A stretch of 64,000 bases of DNA from Chrysaora quinquecirrha (taxonomy: Eukaryota > Cnidaria > Scyphozoa > Semaeostomeae > Pelagiidae): NCBI GenBank assembly GCA_014526335.1, contig JACTAT010000123.1, positions 186,001-250,000 on the forward strand. Reading direction: 5' to 3'. Position numbers and translations under genes: made by a program. The notes beneath the pieces were generated by a model, which searched no databases, was not told the origin of the DNA, and saw only the letters and a list, made by a program, of their open reading frames with translations. Of this stretch, positions 42,478 through 52,011 are shown one piece after another (within the stretch, counting starts at the first letter, position 1; every line of letters starts with the position of its first letter).

Positions 42478-42735
42478 ATGGATAGGAGAAAGAAGAACTA
42501 CGGGAAGGAGGTTTCAGCGTTTGAAGACAGAGGTGAATGTTCAAGTTCACAAAAACGAGCGAGGGATGCAGTGCTTGTCGATGAGTCTGGCGACATCATG
42601 ATTTCTTTTTGGAACGAACAGATTGGCCTGGTGAAGGAAAATGTTGTGTATTTAATAACTAATGTGATGAATAAAGAATATTTCAGGAAAAAATCAAGCA
42701 CGAAAAATATGACTACATTTAGAGTTATGGAATAA
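42478..42735 (+). pseudogene. OB-fold-like ssDNA-binding protein fragment, copy 1
   Basis: From the ATG at 42478, encodes a basic leader, then RARDAVLVDESGDIMISFWN and EQIGLVKENVVYLITNV. The pattern (V.D.SG.I..S.WNEQI..VKE...Y.ITNV) is that of OB-fold domains in replication protein A-like proteins. The same motif recurs at 46190, 51000 and 51750. The zinc ribbon and other OB domains are not attached. Open in copy 1; in copy 2 (60888-61146) an inserted A and a new TAA break it. Confidence 0.55.
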
Positions 42736-43183
42736 GGGGAAGAGGTAGACTGGTCAATGGTTCGAATGGCGAATTACTTGAAGATGAAAAAAGTATAAAA
42801 AGTTTAAGTGAGATTTGTTGTCCAGAGATTATCTCCGTGCAAGCAAATGTTTATCGGAAATGTTTGAATGAAAAATGCAATCGCAAAATTATCTCCTTAG
42901 GTACGGAAAAGTTCGTATCTTGTGCACATTAGGGACCTTTAGATCGAGTACGAAGACGAGGACGAGGACGAAGTTTCATACTGCGCATCCTTGTGCGCAT
43001 GTTATCTGGGAATCTTCCAAAAAACTTTGTTGCCGTGACATTGTTGGCAACAAAGTTTTGAAAAAACTTCGTACTGCGACAACGAGAGAGAATGGTATCC
43101 ACAAAAAAGAGAAGTTTTCGTATGGAAAACACAGCATGAACAGTTTTTTGTGCGTGAGCTTTTGTTTGTTGAGCCATTTTCGT

Positions 43184-43681
43184 TCAAACAGAGAACGATT
43201 TTGGTTTGCAAGAAGAGGGCTGGAGCAGCTGGATTGCTGATTTTTTAACATCAACACAATCACCGCCAGCAGCACACCCAACACCATCATCGTCATCACC
43301 ACCATCATCATCAGCACCGTCGTCATTCCAAGTAATATCAACAACGTCATTATCATCCATATCGCCTTCATCATCACTACTCAATACTTTACTATCGCAT
43401 CCGACATCATCATCATCATCATCGCAACCACTGCAATCACCACCAGCATCAGCACCAGCATCACAACAAGCAAGGAAGCGTTCCTTGAACTTCTGCACAG
43501 AACAGCCAGAAACGGAAGAGTTGTAAGTATTCAGTAATTTCAATTTTTCCCAATCAGAAAGATAATTATGTCGTACAGCAATAAAATCCCACTTTTTAAT
43601 TTGTTCTGTTAAACCTGTGTCGTCTGACCAATTTGAGAAATGGTTTGCTTTTTGTGTATTTGAATGACTGAAAAAAATCAT
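43184..43681 (-). other. acidic unknown ORF, copy 1
   Basis: A 165-codon minus-strand open frame. The N-terminal half (GLTEQIKKWDFIAVRHNYLS, then DWEKLKLLNTYNSS) has normal composition; the second half is Asp-rich because of (TCA)n repeats and overlaps Ser-rich frames on the other strand. No family recognised. The N-terminal half is the part most likely to be real coding. Confidence 0.35.
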
Positions 43682-43706
43682 ACAGCGAATCGTCGACGAG
43701 ACCTGT

Positions 43707-44030
43707 TCATTCTTTGTCGGTAGTTATTAGGAATTCCATTTGTTTCGCTGAGTTTCCCTTAGCAGCAACAAGTTTTCCAAGAAAGTTGGAGAGTTCAGAT
43801 TTCACATATTGAACAGCACTATCCTGAACAATTAATTCAATGGTATAAATATCATATGCCTTATGATGCTGCAAGATGTCTTGCTGTATACCCTTTGGAA
43901 TGAAGATTAATTGCTTTTGCTATTCCAAAGGAAGATTGTGTGCTAGCTCTTCACTGAAGTAAAGATCGAATGCATGTCTTAACTTTGATTCCATTATTGT
44001 CTTCTCCAGCGTCGATTGAGAAATTTTCAT
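43707..44030 (-). pseudogene. unknown minus-strand ORF with one stop, copy 1
   Basis: From an ATG at 44030, encodes MKISQSTLEKTIMESKLRHA and FDLYFSEELAHNLPLE, then one TAG near 43917, then IFIPKGIQQDILQHHKAYDI and VKSELSNFLGKLVAAKGNSA to a TGA at 43707. Normal amino-acid composition across the single stop suggests a recently inactivated gene. Function unknown. Too broken to appear as a long frame. Confidence 0.4.
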
Positions 44031-44058
44031 AAAGTCCTTATGTAGTTGTTGAAATTAA

Positions 44059-44672
44059 TTGACACAGGAAACTGTTATGGAAAATTTCTATTATCCTTTC
44101 AGATTGACAAAGAGAATTCGAAATATCTCGAAAGAGACATTAAAAGAGAGGCATCTTGCCTTCTGCGAATCGATAGAAGGTGGACAGTTGTTTAATGTAA
44201 ATATAAATTCTAATTTTCATGATATTATTTATTTATGCATTTGTACTATTGCACGTTTTTTTAAAAATCAAGAAATGCACTATTTTGATTTAGCACGATT
44301 ATGCACATACAGCGACATATTTAAACACATAAACAATTTAAAGGTAGTGATGGACAGACATGACAAAAACACAACAGACCTTGCTTCGATGGAGGTATCT
44401 GTTGTGTTTGCAAGTCTAGACAATGTTTCGCCTGGTGCGAAGATAACGACAAAACCGATGACAAATGTATAGAATGTTTTTTGATTAATTTAATGACCAA
44501 TAATAATTTTTCTTTAATTTTTAATTGTAACACATCAGTACTTAGTAAATGCGAAGATCACCCTTTCAATGTATTTTTGATGTGGCACGTTGCATTTTTA
44601 TTTGGTTCTCATACATTTAAACGCACATTATTGCATCAAGTCATTAAAGAAAGCTTATGTTTTGTTAAAGTC
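44059..44672 (+). pseudogene. Cys-rich unknown protein, copy 1 (frameshifted)
   Basis: Encodes ERHLAFCESIEGGQLFNVNI, a middle region, and then (in the next frame after an A5 run near 44366) a cluster of about eight Cys over 35 residues (CFDGGICCVCKSRQC, then WCEDNDKTDDKCIEC) that looks like a zinc-binding module. The ERHLAFCESIEGG part is repeated at 44917-45005, directly before the PolB-like segment, so the two may be alternative or duplicated exons of one gene. No family recognised. Confidence 0.45.
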
Positions 44673-45009
44673 TGATCATTGTCAAAGAGATTTGATAATT
44701 ATCAAACGAGCCAATTTTTTAACTAGTTTAGTTTTAGAGCACTTTTTTATGTAAAAATTTTGCACCACTACGACTAGCATACAATGCACTTGCATAAAAG
44801 TTTTGCACTTATAAGCGTAAGAAAAGTAACTGGATTTATCATGCAAACGAGCAATTACGAAAATCAATTTTGGAAAAGAAAAATAAGGTAGCCCATCATG
44901 CAACGAAAGATCAAAAGAGAGGCATCTTGCCTTCTGTGAATCCATAGAAGGAGGACAATTATTTAATGTAAATATTAATTCTAATTTTGACGATATTATT
45001 CATTTATGT

Positions 45010-45231
45010 ATTACAGCCAAACTCATCGGCAACAGTGCGTTTGGTTCCTGCATAACCAACAAGGACAAACATCGAAACGTCTGTCTGTCACAACCAAGAC
45101 GTGAAGCATTCTACACAGACAACGATTCAATAGATATCAACAACAGAGCTACCAAGAAAGAAATTGCAAGCATGTACACGTTCGTAAAGTACGAAGAATA
45201 TCCCGGCCGCATACTGGAAATAGAAACATGA
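45010..45231 (+). pseudogene. family-B DNA polymerase-like fragment, copy 1
   Basis: Encodes TAKLIGNSAFGSCITNKDKH, RNVCLSQPR and a stretch with KKEIASMYTFVKYEEYPGRI. KLIGNSAFG followed by NKDKHRNV is the pattern around the conserved K..NS.YG motif of protein-primed type B polymerases of eukaryotic selfish elements (Polinton-, linear-plasmid- and virus-type). The exonuclease and the YxDTDS palm motif are not seen, so it is a remnant or exon. It is preceded by HLAFCESIEGGQLF and followed within 50 bp by the OB-fold-like gene. Confidence 0.5.
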
Positions 45232-45232
45232 A

Positions 45233-46453
45233 TATTCGGGATACATCACCCACATAACAGATAAGCAAACAAGTGCTTCTGGAAACACGTATTATGATGT
45301 CCACGTCAAAACTTCCCGAAAGGACCAATTAACTGGCAGAGTAATGCTAAAGCACAACAAACAATTTAGGCCGTACTTTCAAGAACATCACCGTACTGTA
45401 CGGTTGATGCCGTCACCTTGACAAACATTAAACAAGGAAGAGATCAGGTCCATTTCTTCAAAGCTACAAAAGGCAGTCAGATCATTAAGTGCGCATCCCA
45501 ACTCAGTTTTTAAAATAAACGATAATCTTGAGACCACAGTGGCAGAAATAAAAAAAAAAAAGCGGAAAAGAGTTTGGTTGTTGTGCCTGGGAGCTCTTTG
45601 GAGAAAATAACAGTAAATTTTGAATATTCACTGATGTTATCGAGAATAAAATGTAACAGGGCGGAAGGTTTGATTGTGGGGCAGGTAGTTGCGGTGAGTG
45701 GGAAGGTAAGGGCGCTGTCAGGTGAGAAGATGATCAAGACTAAATTCGAAAAAGAAGTAAGGATAGATGGAGTTATATAGCAGACAAGGAAAGCTTGGTG
45801 AAAGTGTCTTTTTGAGGTGATACTGGAAAGGAGGTTGAAGTGAATAAGACATATGAGTTTACTGATGCAAAGGCTTGGAGGGAATTGAAAACGGAAAGTA
45901 TAAGTTCAAGTGTTGAGTTTAGAAGGATTAGAGAGGTAGAAGGTATAGAAGAAGAGGTTGCTGTGGTAGAAGGGTTGAGAACGGAAATCGAATTATGTAT
46001 CAGGTATGTTGAAATGTCAGAGTTCGATACTATGCCTGAAATTTCGAAAATCTTTAGAGGTGGAAGGGAATCTTGTTGTCATCGAATGTAAAGATTGCCA
46101 CATGCAACAAAGAGTGAATAAACTGAAAAAAGGATTTAGGCCTCTACACTGCGAGAGACAGGCTAAAATGGAAGGGAGACAAGCGAAACATGACGAAGGA
46201 CAATAAAGCGACTTCTGTCTCCCAAGATCCAACTCCGAAAAAATTTGCCCGAGATGAAGTATTCCTCGATCTCACTGGTGACATCATAATGTCACAATGG
46301 AATGAACAAATTGAGTCAGTAAAAGAACATACCTCGGATACCACAACCCAAATTACGCTAAAACAATTCCAGCATATACCAAAATTATCAGCGACTAGAA
46401 TGTCGAAATTCCAACACCTAGAATCTGAAGAAACAGATCTAGGGCAATGTTAA
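45233..46453 (+). pseudogene. OB-fold / zinc-ribbon ssDNA-binding-like gene, broken
   Basis: Several frames in order on the plus strand form one RPA-like protein. An N-terminal OB module (GNTYYDVHVKTSRKDQLTGR, then VHFFKATKGSQIIKC) is followed by a middle OB module (LIVGQVVAVSGKVRALSGEK, continuing after a 2-nt insertion at 45776 as KESLVKVSF and VEVNKTYEFTDA). A zinc-ribbon-like part follows (CKDCHMQQRVNKLKK). Last is an OB module (DEVFLDLTGDIIMSQWNEQI, then ESVKEH) to 46453. Breaks include the 45776 insertion, a TGA where Trp is expected (45817) and a shift near 46050. It lies between the PolB-like fragment and the HUH-SF3 gene on the same strand. Probably a transposon-encoded ssDNA-binding protein. 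Confidence 0.55.
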
Positions 46454-46489
46454 TATCCCAACCATCCTATGCATCGGTTGAACAAACTA

Positions 46490-46727
46490 CAATCTTGGAC
46501 AAAATATTTGAAACATTTCGTAGTTTTCGGAAAAATTGTTTTATTTATGAAATGCTACTGTCTGAGAGCTCTGTTTTCAACCCCCCTCCCCCCCCGAAGC
46601 AATGTTGGTTGCAAAGTGAAGCTATTTTTGCAGAAACAACATTGTTTCGGGGGAGAAGAGGGGGGATCGTACGAGATAATGAAAATTTTCATGTTGTTCC
46701 AATATATTTTGTCCAAGATTGTCTATT
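46490..46727. mobile_element. CAATCTTGGACAAAAT MITE, copy 4
   Basis: Full-length with ends CAATCTTGGACAAAATAT and ATATTTTGTCCAAGATTG. The inner C-run and G-run arms flank GAAGCAATGTTGG. Apparently identical to the copy at 50333-50567, in the same orientation. Confidence 0.9.
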
Positions 46728-46997
46728 TGAAAAAAGTAGAGGGGAAATTTTTGAAATAAAGAAAAGTGAAATTTTGAAATATTGTTGAGAGAAAAATAAT
46801 GGCATAATGTTTCAAGTTTGAAATGTATGTGTCAACAGTATATTTACAGTATTGTGTATGGAAAATCTCAGTAGGAAATTGTATTAGGTGATGAGTTTTT
46901 CTGGTTTTGTACATGAGGGTGGTCTGATGATCTTGGGGAAGTGAGAGGTTTCTTTTCGTTTCACGTGAATTGAACTGTACACATACTTATTAGCAAT

Positions 46998-48376
46998 ATG
47001 GATTTCAAAGCACATGATATTGAAGATTTTCAACCTGCATCTTTGGATGAAAGGACAATCCGTAAGGTGTACATGATAACATATAGTCAAGCTGACCCTG
47101 AAAAATGTCCTGACAGGCAGAGCTTTGCTAACGAAGTCTTGAAGGCATTCAATTTTCAACCTGAAAGTGCAGTAAAGCCTGTGCAATGGGCAGTCTGCAA
47201 AGAAAGTCACAAAGAAAAGGGATTCCACTACCACATGTGCATCAAATTGACTGGAAATAAAAGATGGCTTGCTGCAAAAAAGCAGCTGCAAAGTAGGGGT
47301 ATCAATGTTAATTTTACTGAAGACCATGCCAACTACGTAACGGCGTATCGCTATGTGAAAAAATGCGACAAAGAAGTCCTTTTGAGTGAAGAACACCCAG
47401 ACCTTGACCTGGAAATATCGCCAAAGACATCGAAGATGACAAAAGCTTGGATGCGAAAAAGTGCATGTAACAAAAGACGTGATTCAAGCTCTGATGCCAC
47501 ACCATCATCCTCGTCGTCAAAACGAAAACGCCTAACAAAGTTGGAAGTGATGGATATTGTGAGAAAGAAGGACATTAAATCTGAAACTGATTTCTTTGCT
47601 CTTGCTGAATCTCAAGCCCAGGAAGGCATGGCAGAACTGAAACAGTTCATCGCAAACACACCAGAGCGTGTTTATAAAGAACTGATCTCGAAAACGTGGA
47701 AATTACAGCAAGCCCCTATGGTGAAGAAAAGAGAGAGACAGAGCCGCATGGATGTCCTAACCGAGTGTCTTTCAAAAACATGCGCTCAGGGGTGTGATGG
47801 TACGTGGCTACGTCTTGCAACGCAAGTTCTGAGGAACAACAAGATCAACTGCTTCGTTTTTGCGGACGCTATCAGAAATCTTTTGGAGAAGGGAAGGGGC
47901 AAAAATCGAAATATGCTTGTTATCGGTCCTGCCAACTGTGGCAAGACGTTTCTTTTAAGCCCCTTAACTAAAATTTACGATGCATTCGTTAATCCTGCTG
48001 GCAGTAAATTTGCGTTTGTCGGGGCGCAAGACAAGGAGATAATATTCTAAACGATTTTCGGTGGAACCAAGACATGATACCATGGCAGGATTTTCTCAAC
48101 CTGTTGGAGGGACAAAGTGTTCACTTGGCTGCACCGAAGACCCACTTCGCTGAAGACATATACATCTGCGGTGACATTCCGATATTCGGAACAAGCATAA
48201 GCAGCATAAAATTTGTTGGTCGCTCTTCGAATGAGGAGGGTGAGAACGCCATGATGGATGCAAGGTGGAAAATTTTTGAGCTTTTTTTCCAGATTCCAGT
48301 ATCAGAGCAAAAAAATGTGCGTAGTTGTGCAAAGTGTTTTGCACAGTTGGCTATGATGGGTGCAGATAATGTATAA
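46998..48376 (+). CDS. HUH endonuclease - SF3 helicase (Rep-like) protein, one 1-nt break
   Basis: Single-exon gene of about 460 codons starting at a true ATG. The N-terminal rolling-circle endonuclease has motif 1 (YMITYSQ), motif 2 FHYHMCIKL (HxH metal ligands) and motif 3 NYVTAYRYVKKCDK (catalytic Tyr with Lys). The C-terminal superfamily 3 helicase has Walker A GPANCGKTFLL, a Walker B region at the break, and an APKTHFAEDIYICGDIPIFG segment preceding motif C. The frame breaks once at 48050, where one missing C in TTCC turns a Leu codon into TAA; the rest is open to 48376. It resembles Rep-like proteins encoded in cnidarian and other invertebrate genomes, distinct from the CRESS-type Rep at 51-53 kb. 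The SF3 part is parvovirus/CRESS-like. Neighbours are an OB-fold gene upstream and a Tc1-like transposase downstream. Confidence 0.8.
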
Positions 48377-48787
48377 ACATTCAGACACTTTATATCAATT
48401 TTTCTATAGATACAACAAATGTTTATTGAACTTACTCTTTACATATTGAGTTTACTCCCGCTGAATTATTTTTCAATTGATGCATGTGACACTTGTCTGA
48501 AATGCTGTGCGAATTTTGCTTAGGCCAAAACACTGAACGAGCTTCTATGTGTTCTATGTTTGCTTTATTCAAAAACTTTTATCAACATGCAGTGTACGAA
48601 AGCCCAATTTTAATTTAAATAGTGATATTATAGATCCTAAGTAGGTGCTTTGTACATATAAGGCATAATTTAGTGCTTAATTTTGGACCTGATCGGCTCG
48701 TAAATATTTTGTTGATGGATTTTCCTTTACAGATGACTAGACAAGAGAAAGGACTATATGAACCTACCTTAAGCTTATGAAAGTCAA
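48377..48787. other. downstream of HUH-SF3 gene, nothing recognised
   Basis: AT-rich sequence without recognisable coding or repeat structure. Confidence 0.5.
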
Positions 48788-48947
48788 GGGTAACCATCGG
48801 GTAACCATAACCACGGTAACCATAATATATAAAGGGAATATGATATACCTTTATATATTATGGTTATTACCCGTGGGTAACCACGGGTAAATAATATATG
48901 AAAAATATGATATACCCTATATATTATGGTTACCCGTATGGTTACCC
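48788..48947. mobile_element. GGGTAACC near-palindrome
   Basis: Opens GGGTAACCATCGGGTAACCA, closes TGGTTACCCGTATGGTTACCC, with ATAATATATAAAGGG/CCCTATATATTAT inside and a second inner hairpin TTACCCGTGGGTAACCACGG. Probably a small foldback element. Confidence 0.65.
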
Positions 48948-49005
48948 TGATAAATACATATGAGATTCCAAATTATGTAGCTAGAATTTGCATTTATTTT
49001 GTAAA

Positions 49006-50105
49006 CTAATATTTTGTTCTCTGTCCTTTTGCCTTAATGACATGATCAACACGTTTTTTCATTGAATGTATGGTTTTATCTATTACACTGGATGAAAAGT
49101 TTAACAAGGTTGACTTCACCTCCTACAAAATTGCTGATAAGTTTCTCGCTCTATGTTTTCGCGTATAGCATCCTTGTTTAACTGCTTTCGCACCAGATGA
49201 AAGATATTCTCTATTGGATTAAGATCAGGAGACCTTGCAGGTATGCTGAATAATCTGCATCCAACTCGAGACATCGCTTCTTTCGACAATACACTATTTT
49301 GTGAAGGATCACCATCCTGAAGAAATAGTTTACCTGTTGGGTTTGAGCTATTACGAAACATGTCTGGAAATTCCTTTTCAACAAAATTTGAGAACACCTC
49401 ACCATTGATATGACCCTCGTACTGCGTGGCCTTAATAACACCTTTCCCGAATGCTATAGCCACCATGAAATTTGCTAATTTCCCCCCAGTTCCTTCTTTT
49501 CTACCCTTGGCTGTACAGGTTCTTGCTAGTCCCTCTCCGCGTTGTCTCCAAGCCCTCGTTCTCTGAGTGCGAGCATGCCCCAATGGGTTTACTTTGTGAG
49601 CAAATCCAGCCCCGTCTAAGTAGAACGAAATTCCTTCTTTCCAAAATTTGTCATTTAGCAACTTTTTGCATTTCCTTGCAAACTTCAACCGCTTTTTCAT
49701 GTCTGTAACTGTCAGGAGGCCCTTTTTGCGGCACTGCAAAAACTTATATCCGTGAGAATTCAAGCATCTCCTCACAGTTCGGTTTGAGACGTTTCTCTCT
49801 AAGATTCCTGCTGCACTTTGAACGTCTTTTGAAGAAAATGTTCCCATCGTTTCCCTCAGCTGCTCTAACTTTCGAACTATTTTTCGCTCATCCCTTTGGC
49901 TTAGTTTTCTTTTTCTTCCTATGTTGCTTATTCGGCCATCAACACTAGTCTTTCCTATTTCCATCTTAGCATGCCTGTATATACTTGTTTTTGAATAATC
50001 GGGGAAGCGCCTTAGTAATTCTTTCCCTCTAATACCTAATTCTTGATATAAATACCTGAGGTAAATTGAAACGTCCATTGGTATCTTTTTGTACTTTGAA
50101 CGCAT
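49006..50105 (-). pseudogene. Tc1/mariner-type transposase (DD34E), one frameshift
   Basis: From the ATG at 50105, an N-terminal helix-turn-helix (GKELLRRFPDYSKTSIYRHA) is followed by a second HTH-like region and the catalytic triad: ISFYLDGAGF (first Asp), LFLQDGDPSQNS (second Asp) and ARSPDLNPIENIFHLV (Glu). There are 34 residues between the second Asp and the Glu. The frame stops at 49116, but the C-terminal tail (EVKSTLLNFSSSVIDKTIHS, then MKKRVDHVIKAKGQRTKY) continues in another frame to 49006. One missing G in the GGAGG run near 49118 explains it. No clear terminal inverted repeats were found around the gene. Confidence 0.9.
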
Positions 50106-50332
50106 TTTCTCAGTTTCAATTGTTTCTATATAAACGAAAGAGCATAATGTTGTTTGTAAATTGAGTTGAATTATATATAGGGCGTGGCTTTAGGGCGTGT
50201 CAGGAATTAAATTTTGTTGCTCATATGTTCCTCTTAACTATCCTCACTGAATTAGCAGCAAGAAACTTGTCTTTACTGCACATATTTCATTTACATATAT
50301 ACTGTATGTTGGGTCTAAAAATTTCTTCAAAG
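50106..50332. other. short spacer between transposase and MITE
   Basis: Contains GGGCGTGGCTTTAGGGCGTGT at about 50180, a GGGCGT pair similar in word (not in context) to the iterons at 51.2 kb. Nothing else recognised. Confidence 0.4.
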
Positions 50333-50567
50333 ACAATCTTGGACAAAATATTTGAAACATTTCGTAGTTTTCGGAAAAATTGTTTTATTTATGAAATGCT
50401 ACTGTCTGAGAGCTCTGTTTTCAACCCCCCTCCCCCCCCGAAGCAATGTTGGTTGCAAAGTGAAGCTATTTTTGCAGAAACAACATTGTTTCGGGGGAGA
50501 AGAGGGGGGATCGTACGAGATAATGAAAATTTTCATGTTGTTCCAATATATTTTGTCCAAGATTGTA
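50333..50567. mobile_element. CAATCTTGGACAAAAT MITE, copy 5
   Basis: Same sequence and orientation as 46490-46727, followed by TA on the right. It interrupts an OB-fold-like sequence, whose coding resumes right after it at 50572. Confidence 0.9.
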
Positions 50568-50571
50568 GCCT

Positions 50572-51145
50572 CCCTGGAAATAACTATTATGACGTCCAAC
50601 TAAAAACCTCCGAGAAAGATCAAATGACGATCAGAGAAAAGGTAAACACAATAAACAATTAAGAGCGGCTTTTGAACAACATAAAAATATCGGTGATGCC
50701 GTTAACTTGTCGAACATCGCAAGTGGAAGAGAATCGGTCCATTTTATCCAAGCTACAAAGGGCAGTCAAATCATCAACTGCTCATCCTAGCTCAATGTCA
50801 TAATAGACGATAATAATGAAACGACACTGACAGAAATCAGGAAAAAGATTCTGGCCTCTACACCGAGGCTAACCCAAACAGAGGCAAACTCAAATGGGTG
50901 GGAAAAAGCAACATGTGACGAGGGAGCCCAGATGAGCTACATCTACCTCGCAACTTAAAACTCAAGAAACGTTTCTCCGGGAGACAATCTTCCTCTACCC
51001 AACATCACAATGTTACTATGGAATGAACAAATTGAATTCGTAAGAGAACATACCTCGTATACCATAACCCAAGTTGCGTTAGAACAATTCTAGCACATTC
51101 CAAATGCGACGGCAACTAATATGTCGAAATTCCCGGTTACACAAA
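50572..51145 (+). pseudogene. second OB-fold-like gene copy, degenerate
   Basis: Encodes NNYYDVQLKTSEKDQMTIRE, then in shifted frames ESVHFIQATKGSQIINC and MLLWNEQIEFVREHTSYTIT. These align with YYDVHVKTSRKDQ, VHFFKATKGSQIIKC and MSQWNEQIESVKEH of the 45233-46453 gene but are clearly diverged. It is therefore a separate family member, truncated at its 5' side by the MITE. Confidence 0.5.
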
Positions 51146-51170
51146 CCCTTTGTCACAGGGAGAGTTCCTA

Positions 51171-51302
51171 AGGCGATCGAGTCACAGAAAACCCTATCAG
51201 TGGGCGTGACCATCAGGCGATCGAGTCACAGAAAACCCTATCAGTGGGCGTGACCATCAGGCGATCGAGTCACAGAAAACCCTATCAGTGGGCGTGACCA
51301 TC
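51171..51302 (+). promoter_or_regulatory. three 44-bp iteron-like tandem repeats
   Basis: Units start at 51171, 51215 and 51259 and are identical. Each contains AGGCGATCGAGTCACAGAAA and CAGTGGGCGTGACCATC; the last is followed by AGAGGGCGTAACCATAGCG, so GGGCGT(G/A)ACCAT recurs. They lie 216 bp upstream of a Rep start codon, where rolling-circle replicons carry Rep-binding iterons. Confidence 0.7.
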
Positions 51303-51517
51303 AGAGGGCGTAACCATAGCGATTCTCGGAATCAGCTCGACGAGACGAATCGAATGATACCACTTTCAGCACTCTACGACAAACTTTTCGGAAAAAGTTC
51401 CCCAAAATTCCGTTCCACATTCCAACCGGAAATCGGATTAGCATTGGAATGTCGATGGTGCAATCCTTTGTTTTTTAAATTTAGGCGCGCAATAACAGTT
51501 TTTCAAATCATTTCAAC
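51303..51517 (+). promoter_or_regulatory. Rep upstream region, copy 1
   Basis: A 215-bp sequence from the iterons to the Rep ATG, about 95 percent identical to 52432-52646. It contains AATCAGCTCGACGAGACGAA and an AT-rich TTTTTTAAATTTAGG about 40 bp before the ATG that could act as a core promoter. Confidence 0.5.
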
Positions 51518-51738
51518 ATGGGCAGCGCGAAGGACTGGTGTTTTACACTCAACAATCCCCAAGAGGGACAAATAAATGCTATAATCGAACGTGCAAGGCC
51601 ATTAGTCAACTATATCGTTATTGGTAGAGAAGTTGGAGCCAATGGCACGCCACATTTGCAAGGATTTATACAACTCGAGAATAGAAAAAGAGGAAATCAA
51701 GTCCAGAACCTAATGGGCCTAAATAGAGCTCATCTTGA
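51518..51738 (+). pseudogene. rep: CRESS-type Rep N-terminal fragment, copy 1 (endogenous viral-like)
   Basis: Starts at ATG 51518 and encodes the first 74 codons of a circular-ssDNA-virus-type replication initiator: motif 1 WCFTLNNPQ and motif 2 GTPHLQGF (HUH-type; HLQ variant as in circovirus-like Reps). It stops before motif 3, where sequence switches to an OB-fold-like fragment at about 51739. The coding part differs from the third copy at roughly a quarter of sites, mostly third codon positions. No helicase domain remains. Confidence 0.85.
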
Positions 51739-51745
51739 ATCCTCG

Positions 51746-51890
51746 ACCCAACATCACAATGTTACTATGGAATGAAGAAATTGAATTCGTAAGAGAACAT
51801 ACCTCGTATACCATAACCCAAGTTGCGTTAGAACAATTCTAGCACATTCCAAATGTGACGGCGACTAATATGTCGAAATTCCCGGTTTTT
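51746..51890 (+). repeat. OB-fold-like fragment duplicated around the Rep copy
   Basis: A 145-bp direct repeat of 50993-51138 (CAACATCACAATGTTACTAT to CGAAATTCCCGGTT) differing at a few positions. The two copies bracket the iterons and the first Rep fragment. Confidence 0.75.
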
Positions 51891-52011
51891 TCAATAACTT
51901 TGCAACAACGCTATCATTTCTAGGCATCGGCAATCTTGCGACAAGAGATAATACCACGTTTGATGAAGCTGAACAGCAGAACCAAATAGTAACTGGAGAC
52001 GAAAAGCGGGT

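Larger units (their letters stand above)
36082..45594. repeat. large direct duplication, copy 1
   Basis: From GCAAGAAAATGTCGCTTCAG at 36082 the sequence matches 54493 onward over at least 9.5 kb. Differences are mostly in homopolymer length (for example T-runs at 36451-36475) with a few substitutions. The right limit is set only by the end of the window in copy 2, so the duplicated unit could be the whole 18.4 kb to 54492. Confidence 0.95.

Noticed and set aside
42976..43377. Met/Val/Leu-rich minus-strand frame resembling a membrane protein
   Set aside because: Hydrophobicity arises from reading (ATG)n trinucleotide repeats in one frame; the other frames are Asp- or Ser-rich over the same bases.
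49472..49708. Plus-strand frame within the Tc1-like region
   Set aside because: Antisense of the transposase catalytic domain.
51171..51302. CRISPR-like or coding interpretation of the 44-bp repeats
   Set aside because: No spacers between the units; position upstream of a Rep start fits iterons better. Frames running through it (for example 51288-51575) follow from the lack of stops and are not conserved in a coding manner.
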